From Oegoconia quadripuncta (Eukaryota; Arthropoda; Insecta; Lepidoptera; Autostichidae), in assembly GCA_949316235.1 (NCBI GenBank), contig OX438758.1, positions 9,457,731-9,521,730 on the forward strand: a stretch of DNA of 64,000 nt, read 5' to 3'. Below the pieces are notes generated by a model. That model saw only the letters and a program-made list of their open reading frames with translations, searched no databases and had not been told where the DNA came from. How positions within the stretch are numbered: the stretch's first letter is position 1; each line of letters begins with the position of its first letter. Positions 1 through 10,045 of this stretch are shown here, piece after piece. The position numbers and the translations under genes were made by a program.

Positions 1-60
1 CCTTTTACGGCGCCTACGGGAAGAGACAGGTTGGTTTTAAGTGCTGAAACCACACAGCAC
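1..60 (-). repeat. Repeat E fragment
   Basis: The stretch with ACGGGAAGAGAC and GTGCTGAAAC matches the start of an unclassified repeat (repeat E) whose longer copies lie near 13974, 21865, 41985, 45358, 48205 and 57446. The same motif in the same orientation is at 48430-48470. I cannot assign E to a superfamily. Confidence 0.5.
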
Positions 61-955
61 AACAATAATCGTGCTGTACATATTCCCTTCATTGATTTAT
101 TTTTAATGATTTATTTGAAATCACACCCATAATTACAAATAATGATAGTAATTCAACAAAATTCTACAAATCGTTTTAGTAATGTTCCGGTAAATCGGAT
201 CAGCTTGTACATAATATGTTCAACAACTAAAATATTTCGGCAAAACAAACGAACCACCAGTAACCAGTGTCTCAATCTTGTATCCAAACCGCTTATCATA
301 AATCTCCATCAAGATAAACGACATTTAGGATTTTAATGGGTCTCTGGATTTATTAATGCCCCGTTCAATACCCAGGAATGTTGACGCTTACTGTACTAGA
401 TGTAGGATGCCATTGTTATCTTCGATTTAAGGTGACTTTTAATTGGTTATGTACGCCTGGTACACTGTTGGTGGTACATTTAATTGAGACTCCATTTGGA
501 GCAGGAACTGCTATACTATACCCGACTCACTACTGTATTGACTATGTTTATTTTAAAGTGTTATTTGTATACAGAGAGCACAGTGGCCCATCCATCTCGC
601 CTCTCCGTAATTATTTTTTAGGGTTTCGTAGTCAAGAAGGAACCCTAATAGTTTCTCCTGTCTGTCTGTACGAGGCTTAGCTCAGAGGCTCTTAGTAATA
701 GATGGCTGTAATTTGGCATGGCTATACATTATTAATCACGCCGATAAAATAGAAAAATGAAATCTTGAAAAATATTTTAGGGTACCTCCCCTACGCGTAA
801 AGTGGGGATGAATATTCTATTGTTTTACCCCATTATGTGGGTTGTCGTTGGATAGCCCATTTAAAAATATTAAACAGATTTTCGATTTAAGAAATATTAA
901 GCTTTAAAGTGATAATTGCCCCAACTCCAGCCCTAAAAATTTCACGCCAGTAGTA
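61..955. other. No gene recognised
   Basis: AT-rich sequence. An open frame of 100 codons (378-680, plus) has no recognisable motif, no coding-like composition and no splice context, so I treat it as chance. Confidence 0.6.
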
Positions 956-984
956 TATACCGGATGAGTTTTATTACCGTAAGA

Positions 985-1305
985 TTTTTTTTTTTTTATA
1001 TGAGAGGGCGGCAAACGAGCATGCGGGTCACCTGATGGAAAGCAATCACCGCCGCCCATGGACACCCGCAACACCAAAAGGGTCACAGATGCGTTGCCGG
1101 CCTTTGAGGAAGGTGTAGGCTCGTTTCTTGAAGGTTCCAATGTCGTACTCGTTCGGGAATACCGCTGCCGGAAGTCCGTTCCACAGGGTGGTCGTACGTG
1201 GTAAGAAGTTTCTTGAGAAACGTACAGTGGAATACTTCCACTCATCCAGGTGGTGTGGATGGAAATTGGGCACATTAGGTGAGTGAAGTAGAGTTGTTGA
1301 CATAG
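985..1305 (-). mobile_element. Jockey-like LINE 1, 3' end, in MITE-X
   Basis: Read on the minus strand this is the C-terminal coding end and short 3' UTR of a Jockey-like non-LTR retrotransposon, finishing in a poly-A run (plus-strand T run at 985-997). The 3' UTR, with GGTGACCCGCATGCTCG, recurs in the opposite orientation at 60903-60990. The copy is heavily 5' truncated, as expected of incomplete target-primed reverse transcription. Confidence 0.75.
1046..1303 (-). pseudogene. Jockey-like LINE ORF2 C-terminus fragment
   Basis: About 85 residues containing [18 protein letters not shown] followed by [19 protein letters not shown]. The order R-x-W-N-x-L-P-x-x-V-F then F-K-K-R is the conserved tail downstream of reverse transcriptase in Jockey-clade LINEs, just before the stop. 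The endonuclease and RT domains are missing, so it cannot act. The initial Met is incidental. Confidence 0.75.
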
Positions 1306-1332
1306 ATTGTTTTTTTTTTACAAAACCATCAT

Positions 1333-1461
1333 CGTCGTTCGCGATTACGGAGATTGATATGCGACTGGAGGGATTCGTCGTTCGCGATTACGGAGATTGA
1401 TATGCGACTGGAGGGATTCGTCGTTCGCGATTACGGAGATTGATATGCAACTGGAGGGATT
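1333..1461 (+). repeat. Tandem repeat, 3 x 43 bp, inside MITE-X
   Basis: Three consecutive 43 bp units begin at 1333, 1376 and 1419, each starting CGTCGTTCGCGATTACGG. Units 1 and 2 are identical and unit 3 differs at one base (GCAACTGG for GCGACTGG). The same sequence is single-copy in MITE-X copies 2 and 3, so the array expanded in this copy alone. Confidence 0.9.
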
Positions 1462-1638
1462 CGTAGAGTTCCTATCATGCGATATTATTTGGAACTCATA
1501 TTTGCGCCAAATTTCTTTAATTTATATATTTTAATGATGTAATTATATAGAACAAGCTACAAAAGCGGCCGTTAAATGACAAAAAGCTTTATTCGATCAT
1601 GGTTTTGGAAAAAATAAATAAACTACCTATGCCAATAC

Positions 1639-2475
1639 CCTTACATATTTGTATGAAAAGCTCACCTGGTCAGGTACAATACATAGATACAACACGAGAG
1701 CTTCTTCATATCTGTTGTGCGTCCCAAGACATAGGTCGGCTGCATTTCGGGGTAGTTTTAGATACCTTGCCACGAAATGCTGGAACAACCTACCCCCACC
1801 AATACGTGAGATAAATTTGCTAGGAGCTTTCAAAGCACGATATCGACAACACCTCTTAGCCACTCAAAAGCAGACCTACTGAACTACCTTTTACACTGTT
1901 TAAGTAAACACACACTTCATTTATACTTTTTGCTCTGCTACAAATTGGGTACATTATGTGGTGGCTTTTATTCACAGTTCACATTTTTTCATATCGCACG
2001 CTTAGTGTTTTGTGTAGTCGTGTGTTGTGTTATTGTATATATATATATTAATATAATATCTTCTGCCACAGTATGCATGATGGCATGAGTGCACAGTGTA
2101 CAAGGAAAACCCCACAAAAACATTAATACTTTTATTTTTAAAACTGCCTATATTAATTATATTGGTATAATAATTGTATTGGTTTCGCTACAAAAACCTT
2201 GCGTGCGTTTTTCAGTAAGTGGTACTGGCAGAATAACCAGCGCTGTGGTATGGACCACTATCTTTGCTGCAGCATATGCTGAGTCCAGAGCCCTTTCAGT
2301 GCAGAGTGGGTACAGCCCGTCGCTGGGAAAATCTTGTATGTTGTGCGTCAGTATATTAAGCTTTTATTTATTTATTTTATTTGTTGATTACATATGATTT
2401 ATTGTTTGTGTTCTTCTATTTTGGTTGTATGTACTGTGCAGTGAATAAATGTTTCTATCTATCTATCTATCTATC
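1639..2475 (+). mobile_element. LINE fragment with (TCTA)n tail in MITE-X
   Basis: A 5'-truncated non-LTR retrotransposon inserted between GCCAATA and CACTTAGCTAATATGC of MITE-X. It has a short C-terminal coding part, about 570 bp of 3' UTR and a (TCTA)n tail at 2453-2475. Microsatellite-like tails instead of poly-A are typical of CR1/L2-type and some other LINEs. The clade is not determinable from this piece. Confidence 0.65.
1640..1882 (+). pseudogene. LINE ORF2 C-terminus fragment
   Basis: The frame 1649-1882 encodes SYLLCVPRHRSAAFRG then CWNNLPPPIREINLLGAFKA. The W-N-x-L-P-P-x-I-R signature followed by FK is the conserved tail after the RT domain of CR1/Jockey-group LINEs. There is no RT catalytic motif. 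An antisense frame here (1627-1863) is a shadow. Confidence 0.65.
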
Positions 2476-2534
2476 TTACACTTAGCTAATATGCTTTATT
2501 TTTTTCCGTACGGTAAAAAAACTCATCCGATATA

Positions 2535-2906
2535 TTATAGTTAAAAGAAAAACAAGTTAATGAGTAATGGTCGAAAACCTTATAAAATTATTTATCAAAC
2601 AACATGTACAGCGACTCATCATAGTTCGAATGCACACTTGTGCGACACACTGAAGCTCGACATCACTCTGTACGATGAACGATTGCCCGACAAAAGGACA
2701 TAAATATGAATTCGGTTGAAAAACAAAATACGTGGCATTATAATACAATTTATTTGGGTTCGTAGCCAAAAATAGATATTTACAAAATAGTCAAAATATA
2801 CAATATGTTAATTTAACGAAAACGGTACATGGGTGAGATGGCCACTTTTTAAACGACTTTAAAATAGATTTGTTCATAAGTTCATAAGTCATTAGAAATA
2901 ATATTT
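2535..2906. other. No feature recognised
   Basis: AT-rich spacer with an unremarkable 70-codon minus frame (2557-2769) lacking any motif. Nothing supportable. Confidence 0.6.
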
Positions 2907-3182
2907 TATACAGGGTGAATTTTAATTCGTGCAAATTTTCAATAACTGGTGACGCTACTCTTGTTTACGAATAACTTTCCCAAAAAAAAACATAGTCGAA
3001 TTAATTCAAAAAATTATCGATTACCTACCCACACAAAATACGCCAATCTGAAATCACCTTAGTATGAAAGTCCAACAAATTTCGGCTGAATTCAGCTATG
3101 GTTCCTACTGGAAAGTTATTCGTAATCAGGAGTATAGTCACCAGTAAACAGGAATTACACGCATTAAATCTCACCTTGTATA
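2907..3182 (+). mobile_element. MITE-Z copy 1 (foldback element)
   Basis: Starts TATACAGGGTGAATTTTAAT and ends with the approximate inverse CACCTTGTATA. The inverted similarity continues deep inward (TTACGAATAACTTTCC against GGAAAGTTATTCGTAATC), so the whole 276 bp can fold on itself. Other copies are at 35049-35328 and 48536-48786. TA at both ends fits a Tc1/mariner-type target, but that class is inferred. Confidence 0.75.
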
Positions 3183-3559
3183 CTTAATACCAACCACTGC
3201 GGACGAAGGATACTTATTATGAAATCGTTAGTTTTCACAAAACTATTCAACAATATTAATTATTACCACATACTTTTGTTAAGTAGACACTACGTCTTTG
3301 TTAACTAGGTAACAACATGACACTTTCGTCATTTCAACTTTTATAGATTTTAAGCACGTATTGTTCCGTATACTTTGACACTTTGTTGAACGTTATTACC
3401 ACGAATGGTTGTTTAATATCACAAGTTCTGACTAAAGTGTGACAAAATAGACAGGTATATCTTTATTTCTAACATTATAATTTATATCTATCTATGACGT
3501 ACATATGTCAAGTGTGATACGGTAAAATGAAATGTTATTATGCCTTTTTGTAATATAAA
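3183..3559. other. No feature recognised
   Basis: AT-rich sequence without open frames, palindromes or similarity to the other repeats here. Confidence 0.6.
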
Positions 3560-3700
3560 CGCCTATTTTTAAAAAGAACAACTAATCGAGTTTCTTGCTT
3601 GTTCTTATCAATATCAGGGGAAAATTGCCTTTTGAACAAATGTAAAATCTGACTATCTTAAGGTAACCTTTGTATGTACATAATAAAGTTTTTTTTTTAC
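3560..3700 (+). mobile_element. LINE-P 3' UTR fragment
   Basis: GAGTTTCTTGCTTGTTCTTA and the following sequence parallel the 3' UTR of the LINE at 5225-5797 (GAGTTTCTTGCTCGTTCTTC). Only the last part of the element is present, ending near an AATAAAG and T run at 3681-3699. Confidence 0.55.
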
Positions 3701-3883
3701 TTTGCCAGAAAAGAGGTAGACATGGTACCAACGCGCCCAAAGTGAACACGCGAAAATGAAATCTTTGATGTCAGTGTTTAGTAGTCTTGTGAACAAATTT
3801 TCTCGCGCTCATCTGTAAATTTAACAGATACTTTCTATAAAACCCTCGTGGAGCAGTCGCATTCGCTATATGTTTTCAATTAG

Positions 3884-4178
3884 TAAAATTAAGCAATGTC
3901 TTGGATGTCCTTGGATGGGTGACCACTAGTAGCAATTTAATACGAGTTTTCCGTGCTTCGAATTGCACGTTAAATAGTCGGTCCCGGTTGTTTTCATTTA
4001 AAGGCAAGTCGGTGGCCTATTATACAGGGGAGGCTTGAAATACTGACTGTCAGGTGGCCACTAGTTTGCCACAAATCCGCGCTGGGCCTAAGTGGTGGAT
4101 TATGGCCTATTTCCTATCTCCCAATGAGAGGAGGCTGTTCCCCAACAGTGGGGACGAGTAAGGCAGTCGAAGATAAGT
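3884..4178 (+). mobile_element. SINE-G copy 1, 5S-rRNA-derived head
   Basis: The head (3884-3926) resembles the internal promoter region of 5S rRNA: AATTAAGCAATGTC parallels the AGTTAAGCAAC segment and GGATGGGTGACC (3913-3924) is an exact 5S C-box-like core. The body contains GTCGGTCCCGGTTGTTTTC, GACTGTCAGGTGGCCACTAG and CCCCAACAGTGGGGAC. Other copies: 39995-40238 (plus), 40600-40903 (minus), 52050-52345 (minus). A 5S head on a repeated non-coding body defines the SINE3-type class. Confidence 0.7.
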
Positions 4179-4211
4179 AGCGAGTACTGATTACAGAACG
4201 TCATTAGTAGT

Positions 4212-4249
4212 AATACTATCTATAAATCTAATGATTTATAGATAGTATT
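4212..4249. repeat. Perfect 17 bp hairpin
   Basis: AATACTATCTATAAATC (4212-4228), loop TAAT, then its exact inverse (4233-4249). Very AT-rich, so possibly a chance or slippage product. No flanking element is recognised. Confidence 0.85.
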
Positions 4250-4789
4250 CGTCATTCTATATCATATCTATATCACATCTATATCATTCGTCAATGCTAA
4301 TATATTCATAGAATAAGTGAAAAGCTAGCCAGAGCTCATCTCCTCGGGTTTATGATCTAATCAAATTGACATACAATCAAAAGCGGAAAGTGGGCCGAAA
4401 CGACTATGGCTTTATCGTCGGCACCAAATGTAATATCCTTGGAGGTTTCCGCGACAGAATCGAACAATAGCACAAGTTGCGACAACAATTACACTGATTC
4501 AATAACACTAAACCTCAATCCGCTCTCACTATTGCGGAACTAGTTCCATAAAATGACGCAACTAGTGAACTAAGCGCAAATAGTCTCCGTAAACATCAGC
4601 CACTCCAACTGTCAGCTTCTATTGTATTTGTAGACGCTTGCGGAGAATACAATATGAATATTAATATTTATTATTTAGACAAGGTATTCACAGTGCCTTT
4701 AACGTTAGGTAGTTTGAAACTAGTGATACGAATGGGTTTGCTTATGCTGGTGAGAAATTGTCGGTATGTTTTAAACTGGAACTTAGTAC
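4250..4789. other. No gene recognised
   Basis: Spacer with the 5' part of a 66-codon frame (4654-4854) that shows no motif and runs into repeat H. Confidence 0.5.
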
Positions 4790-4960
4790 ACAGAAATGGA
4801 TTTCAATTTGTATGTAACTTCATCGGTATCATCATCGATAACATTGACCAATGAGAAACCATAAAATTGCCTAGTGAGCGATGAGCCAACCAATCATATG
4901 ACAGAACGTAACCGCTGACGATATCAATTAAACTATGCAATAGAACCCCAGGTTAGTCTG
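4790..4960 (+). repeat. Repeat H copy 1
   Basis: Matches 60255-60420 over GTAACTTCATCG, GACCAATGAG, GAGCCAACCAATCA and GGCAGAACG-like motifs (here GACAGAACGTAACC). Short inverted motifs at both ends of the family suggest a small TIR element. Class unknown. Confidence 0.5.
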
Positions 4961-5224
4961 AGCATGATCAAATATTTTAATTTTGCTAAATGTGTCGGAT
5001 ATACTTCACAATCACCCCTAATTGCTAAAGTTTAATCAATTTCCGATGAGTCCGAAATAAAAAAACAGATATTTTTGACAGTATTCTGTGATTTGAAGAT
5101 GACACATTGGTCTAGTCATCGAAACCAACGGTTTGCGGGTTTGAGTCCAGCCAGTGGTAAATTGCGTGACGAATGCAAATATTTATTCCAGAGTCATAGA
5201 TGTTTATTTAAATATAAATATGTA

Positions 5225-5570
5225 AAAATTAGGAATAAATTTAAAGAAATTAATATATTAACATTAGCATCGCAATATATTTACGAAAACTTAATGTATG
5301 TAAGAAAAAATATAGAATCGTTTAAGAAAAATAGTGATATACATAATGTAAATACCAGATATAAAAATAAACTTGCTGTTCATGCCAGCCGTTTACACAA
5401 AGTCACTAAGTCATTTAAGGGGCAATGTATACGCTTTTATAATAAGGTTCCAGATGGACATTCAAAATTTACCTTTAAATAAATTCAAAACCATCATAAA
5501 ACAGACATTATTTACCAAAGGCTATTATAAAATTTCTGACTATCTGGATGATAAGCAAGCATGGACATAG
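5225..5570 (+). pseudogene. LINE-P ORF2 C-terminus, frameshifted
   Basis: Peptide with ILTLASQYIYENLMYVRKN, RYKNKLAVHASRLHKVTKS, GQCIRFYNKVP, then after a shift near 5452 IQNLPLNKFKTIIKQTL and YYKISDYLDDKQAW. This order is the tail seen in many insect CR1/Jockey-group LINEs: a surface-exposed helix region, FYNKIP, LPLNKFK and YY.INDYL. No RT core remains. One apparent frameshift separates the halves, so the copy is dead. Confidence 0.7.
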
Positions 5571-5797
5571 ACCGCTCGGCGATATTCAGCCTAATTATAC
5601 AATGTAATATAATTGTAACCCAAACTTATTTAAAAGAGCAACCCTTGAGTTTCTTGCTCGTTCTTCTCTGGGGAATCTGCTTTGCGAATGAGCAATAATG
5701 TCAATAATTTTAATATTAACATAAAAAATGTGACGTTTTCAAGTGATAATCTTTATCCTACGAAATAAATATTTTTTGACTTTGACTTTGACTTATC
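5225..5797 (+). mobile_element. LINE-P, 5'-truncated, in SINE-C
   Basis: C-terminal coding end plus 3' UTR of a CR1-type non-LTR element, terminated by the tandem tail TTTGACTTTGACTTTGAC (about 5780-5797). The 3' UTR includes GAGTTTCTTGCTCGTTCTTC, shared with 3560-3700. It is nested in SINE-C, so it is younger than that SINE. Confidence 0.7.
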
Positions 5798-5875
5798 CGT
5801 TATATGGTACCCATAGTACATACAGGCTTTGCTTTGAGACTAGATAGTTGGTGTAGTGTCTGAAATAATTATTTA

Positions 5876-7139
5876 TTTATAACTTTTAAGCACTTTCAGC
5901 GCAGCTGCATGGTTGAAAAACTGATGAAGGCCATACCTATGTATTTTTACAAAAGATAATTTGATGATGATTTTATAAAATGGACCCAAGTTGAAAATCA
6001 GCGCTAGTACGCTTATGTTATAATAGCACAAAGCTGAACTTGGGTCCTTTTATCACATTTATATTGCTGAAGTTTTAAGTATTTTTACCAGACTACGGGC
6101 ACAGTATAACCATTTTTCCATAATGTGGTTATACTGTTTAACACCCTATGTACGTTTGTGGGTCTAGATGTTCCATCATAGCGATCGAACTACTGGACCG
6201 ATTGTGATAAATGAGGTGTCGTTGAATTGGTTATAATGTCAAGAATGTCATTCATGTGTTCTATTGAGGGTAAACTTCAATTTATTACTCAATGCAGACT
6301 TTACATCTAAATGATTGTAAATTTGTAGAAAATTGTTGTGTTCATAGTTTAGGTACATTGTAAGCATGAGTTGACGGCGAATCGTTTGATATGGCTACAG
6401 GAAATGACCATTCCTATATCATATCGGAAGATTGTAATAATATCAGTCAATAAATAGCTCTATTTGAACCGCTTTTACAGTGAAGAGAATCAAGCATTTT
6501 CAAATTCTACGTCTTTAAGAATAAAAGGTGTTTTTATAGTCGGCGATGAATAAATCATCTGTGTGCTAAGTAAATTTTATTTAAACTTCACTGAATAGAA
6601 TATCTTAATTAGTTCGCGAAACAAATATATTCTTAATTTTGATATTGTATTAGGTACTTAGTGAATCTAATCAAATTACTGGTCATTATTGCACTATAAC
6701 TATTTCTACATAATTTTAATTGTCAAGTGATCATTTTGACTTTTGCCTATTAATCCGCGAAACATCTATATTATAGATACAAAGCGGACAAGACTTCCTG
6801 AGAATTCCAAGGAATCATAGGCCTCTTTTAATAAAACGATTTCACGATTGAGATCTACATTGAATTTCCATACCTATGTTTTAAAAAATACATGTCATGA
6901 TAATATTTTAAGTGTTAACTTAAGACGATCTCAGTCTTGAGAGAGTCTAGAAGCAGAACTAGAGCAGGTCGTCTAAAAATCAGTTTGTCTAATGAGTTTT
7001 TTGCCTGGCCTATGGATAGTCAGTGTTGTTTTGAGGCTGAACCACGTATTCCATGTTCTTACGTAAATATGATATTGATATGATTAAGTAATCTTAGGTT
7101 GAAAATTTTATAAGACATTTTGTTTTGTAAAAAAAACCT
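5876..7139. other. No gene; two short hairpins
   Basis: AT-rich spacer. It holds an 11 bp inverted repeat GGACCCAAGTT/AACTTGGGTCC (5982-5992, 6037-6047), a 12 bp inverted repeat ACAGTATAACCA/TGGTTATACTGT (6101-6112, 6126-6137), and a degraded piece of repeat J (about 6150-6260, AATGAGGTGTCGTTG). No coding signal. Confidence 0.55.
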
Positions 7140-7275
7140 TTGCTAACCTATGATATGGAAGAGTGGTTCCTCCTACTACAGGCTTTTCTAAGCCTAAAAT
7201 GAGGATCCTACAACTTGTATTGCCAATATGTAGTAAAGGAAATAAACGATTTTTGATTTTGATTTTTGATTTGAT
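7140..7275 (+). mobile_element. LINE 3' UTR fragment with TTTTGAT tail
   Basis: AGTAAAGGAAATAAACGATT followed by a (TTTTGAT)n-like tail at 7240-7274 is the pattern of a CR1-type LINE terminus. No coding sequence is attached. Confidence 0.45.
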
Positions 7276-7701
7276 TACTGTATTGGTAAACGGTGCAGTT
7301 GATACTATACAGACTTAAGATCGATTTCAAGATTAAGATCGTGTCTCACTCTCAAAAAATTTTTTTGATACTCTTAAAATACAGTACAATATTATAAGTA
7401 ACGAATGTAGAAGTCCGTAGAAGAACGAAAGTCAACCAACGTAGTTCAGCGTATAAGTAGGTTGATGAGGCACTGCCAAGTGACATAGCTGGACTAGCTT
7501 AGATGACCATGCGCCGGCAAATGCAGCTTAGGCAACGTAGGTAGCCACACTACCCGTTTTAGGCATGTTTAGACCCCTCCTGTGCCCATCGGTAGTATTT
7601 ATAGACTCCCCCTTCCCCCTCCTATTTTCGCGAAGTATTTTTTGGGAAGCGGTTTATTACATATTTTTTCAGCAATATAATAGAATAATAATAATTATCT
7701 T
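7276..7701. other. No feature recognised
   Basis: Mixed-composition spacer without motifs or long frames. Confidence 0.6.
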
Positions 7702-8100
7702 GACGACCTGTTTGGTGTATTTCTGAATCAGGAATTAAAAAATCCGTATAAGAATGATTGTCACATAGCATAAGTCTTCTTTTATAAGAGACCTGTTTGG
7801 TTTATTTTATAAGACGACCTGTTTGGTGTAGTGGTTAGCAACTCTGACCACTATACCAAAAGGTTGCGGGTTCGAATCCCGCTAGGGGCATATGTTTGTG
7901 TGATGAATACGGACATGTGTACCCGAGTTATGAATGTTTTCATTTATAATAAGTACTTATTAAAAAAAAAAAGAAATATTTATATAGCACATCAACCATC
8001 TGGTATCCACAACACAAGCCTATAGTTACTGTGGAACTAGATGGCGCTGTGTTTATGTCTAAGGAGATTTATTTATTATTTTATTATTTATGTTCAACAG
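7702..8100 (+). mobile_element. SINE-A copy 1 with duplicated heads
   Basis: Full tRNA-derived SINE from 7813: A box TGGTGTAGTGG (7824-7834) and B box GGTTCGAATCC (7869-7879) are both perfect RNA polymerase III promoter elements about 34 bp apart. The body has ATGTTTGTGTGATGAATACG, ACCATCTGGTATCC and AACTAGATGGCGCTGTGT, and an ATT-rich tail. Two extra fragments of the extreme 5' end (GACGACCTGTTTGGTGTA at 7702 and GACCTGTTTGGT at 7789) lie just upstream, as if the head was duplicated or earlier copies aborted. The 64-codon frame here is a SINE artefact. Confidence 0.85.
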
Positions 8101-9972
8101 TGAACGTTCTGTGTCTGATATAATGATGATGATCTTAAATGTCACAATTAAGTTCATCTCAATCATTAGACAGTTTTGTTAATACCAGCATTATATCTGT
8201 AACAAGTATCCAGTTACGTGAAATAACTGTTCCAGTTTTTATAATAGCAGTAAATTTAATCAAGTTATGGGGCCTTATTTTGCCGCACCTTCTCAGTTCG
8301 CGTAGTTCCACAACATGGTGGACTCAATATATTCTTCGTTAACACACTAGGCGGCTATTGTCTGCCCACTCCGACCGGACAAAGGCGTGATGTCATAGAA
8401 GCTTGTACGCACACACACAATGGCGAAAACCACCTTTACTTGGAAACTAAAAGCGACCATACGTATGGGTTGGTAGTGAGAGAACGTGGTTGAAAGATGT
8501 AGTTCTTACTTAAGGGTCAAAAACGTTTATTTCCATTCACTTAGATAACTAACATTTTTAGTGTTGGGGTTTCCTTACAAGTATATTTACACTTGTGTTA
8601 AAACCCCGCTCTTCCATAACAAAATAAATGATAAAAACCCACCCAACCCAAAAAAAATAAGCCATTAACTTAAGATTAAAGGTATTTATGTGTATGTAAG
8701 TAAATGTATGTTTGTATGGAAATGTATGTGTGTATGTAAATAATGAGTTGATGGTCAAAGACCGAAGAGTGTTAAACCCCCGACGAAAATGACGAGTGTT
8801 ATGTGTTTGACGGCGTTGTATGTGTTCAAGCTTATATCTTAGTAATGCGTGACCGATGGCTTACCCTTTCGAACATATTTAGCATTCGGATCAGGCATTT
8901 AAATTTATTTCGTCGTTACCTAATTTGATACTCATCTCGATGGGGTGCTGGAATTATTTTTTGTCAAGTGTGACGAAATGGTTACTAGTATCCGCCATAT
9001 TAGATTAAATATGATGACATATTATGAGACTGCCGGGAAGAGTGCGAATCCAACGACAGGACAGGCTCAGGCGTTTAAGCCGTAAGTACCCTTCTTTTGG
9101 CTTAGCCGTAGTCAGGTAACAAATAAATTAGATACAAAAAAAACATGAATATGTTAATGGAACTCTAAAGAAACATTACGACAAAGAGAACATTGTAATG
9201 TATTGAACTGATAATATAGTCTATTATTTTCAGAATATTTGCTTACCAATTTTTATATTTTTCTATTTTACAAATATTTGTCTAAACCTTAAGAGCCTTA
9301 TTTAAATATCTGTGAAAACTATATAAAAATCGGTTCATTTGTATTTACATGAGGCACGTTCAAACAAATTGCCTTTACGGTTTTCTTCAAGATAATATAT
9401 ATACATATATGTTTTTGTGCAATTAACGAGTAGGTACTTATATTACTTATATGTAGGTTTAATTCTCTTAGAAGACTATTAAATATTTTTCTTAGAATCG
9501 ATTTTCGATGGTTTCTTTATATTATGCAAAACAACTAATGATTTTGTGAATATCTCATAATTTATAAAAGTCCTTCCATTCCCATTGACGGATATACCTT
9601 GTGACCCTTCCAGTAATATCTATATCTGTAATGCCACACAGCTCAACTGTCCATGCGAAATGTGTCGTAAAACGAATGTTTAGCACGGACTATGCTATTT
9701 CGACTTGACTCAGTGTGGCTAGGCAAGGGTTTAGGATTACCAAAAATTATACCCTTCATTATATTTCACAGAATTCATTTAATGGCCACTTCTCGCTTTA
9801 AAAATAAGGACTTCCAATATATAGCTAGTTAGTTTGATTATCACAGAATTTTCAATGGACTAGAAATTGAGCAAAGATGACTTATGGTCAGTATACTCTG
9901 TTTTGGAACAATAACGGTGGAAACTAATGATAGAGTAATTAATTATGAAATATTATATAAATGACTCCTATC
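8101..9972. other. No gene; degraded repeat J piece
   Basis: About 1.9 kb of AT-rich spacer. At 8765-8965 CCCCGACGAAAATGACGAGT, GTTTGACGGCGTTGTATGTG and TTAGTAATGCGTGACCGATG match the repeat J copy at 39172-39480. Nothing else is supportable. Confidence 0.55.
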
Positions 9973-10045
9973 TCATCTTCACTTAGCATCAGGTGTGTTT
10001 GAGGTCAAGTGATAATCCGTTATGCATATTTTTTTTTAAATTATA
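9973..10045 (+). mobile_element. SINE-B tail-only copy
   Basis: CTCATCTTCACTTAGCATCA, GGTGTGTTTGAGGTCAAGTG and AATCCGTTATGCAT plus an A/T tail match the 3' terminus of SINE-B (full copy 27311-27640). Head and middle are missing. Confidence 0.75.

Larger units (their letters stand above)
956..2534 (+). mobile_element. MITE-X copy 1, split by two LINE insertions
   Basis: The left end reads TATACCGGATGAGTTTTATT and the right end (2506-2534) is the near inverse, ending CTCATCCGATATA. These are the terminal inverted repeats of an element also found at 13596-13972 and 58741-59029. The unique interior continues at about 1306-1638 and 2476-2505. It is interrupted by a minus-strand LINE fragment (985-1305) and a plus-strand LINE fragment (1639-2475). 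The interior also carries a 3 x 43 bp tandem array absent from the other two copies. TA or TATA may be the target duplication. No transposase is encoded, so it is a non-autonomous DNA element. Confidence 0.75.
5100..5875 (+). mobile_element. SINE-C copy 1, split by LINE-P
   Basis: The head and proximal body lie at about 5100-5224 (CGAAACCAACGGTTTGCGGG, degenerate B box GGTTTGAGTCC) and the tail resumes at 5798-5875 (ATCCGTTATATGG, GACTAGATAGTTGGTGTAGT). Intact SINE-C at 47324-47550 has these two parts contiguous. The 570 bp between them is LINE-P, inserted near the TTATCCGTTAT segment of the SINE. Confidence 0.7.

Noticed and set aside
378..680. 100-codon open frame
   Set aside because: No domain, signal peptide or splice context; amino-acid composition follows AT-rich DNA.
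904..1275. 123-codon minus frame overlapping the LINE 1 end
   Set aside because: Out-of-frame shadow of the [20 protein letters not shown] LINE frame and its 3' UTR.
3836..3861. TATAAAACC with GCAGTC downstream as a possible promoter
   Set aside because: The initiator-like bases lie at 19 or 25 bp, not about 30, and only a SINE follows.
7831..8025. SINE-A head as a functional tRNA gene
   Set aside because: The boxes are perfect, but the same head recurs with a shared body and tail, so it is a SINE; no acceptor stem is formed.
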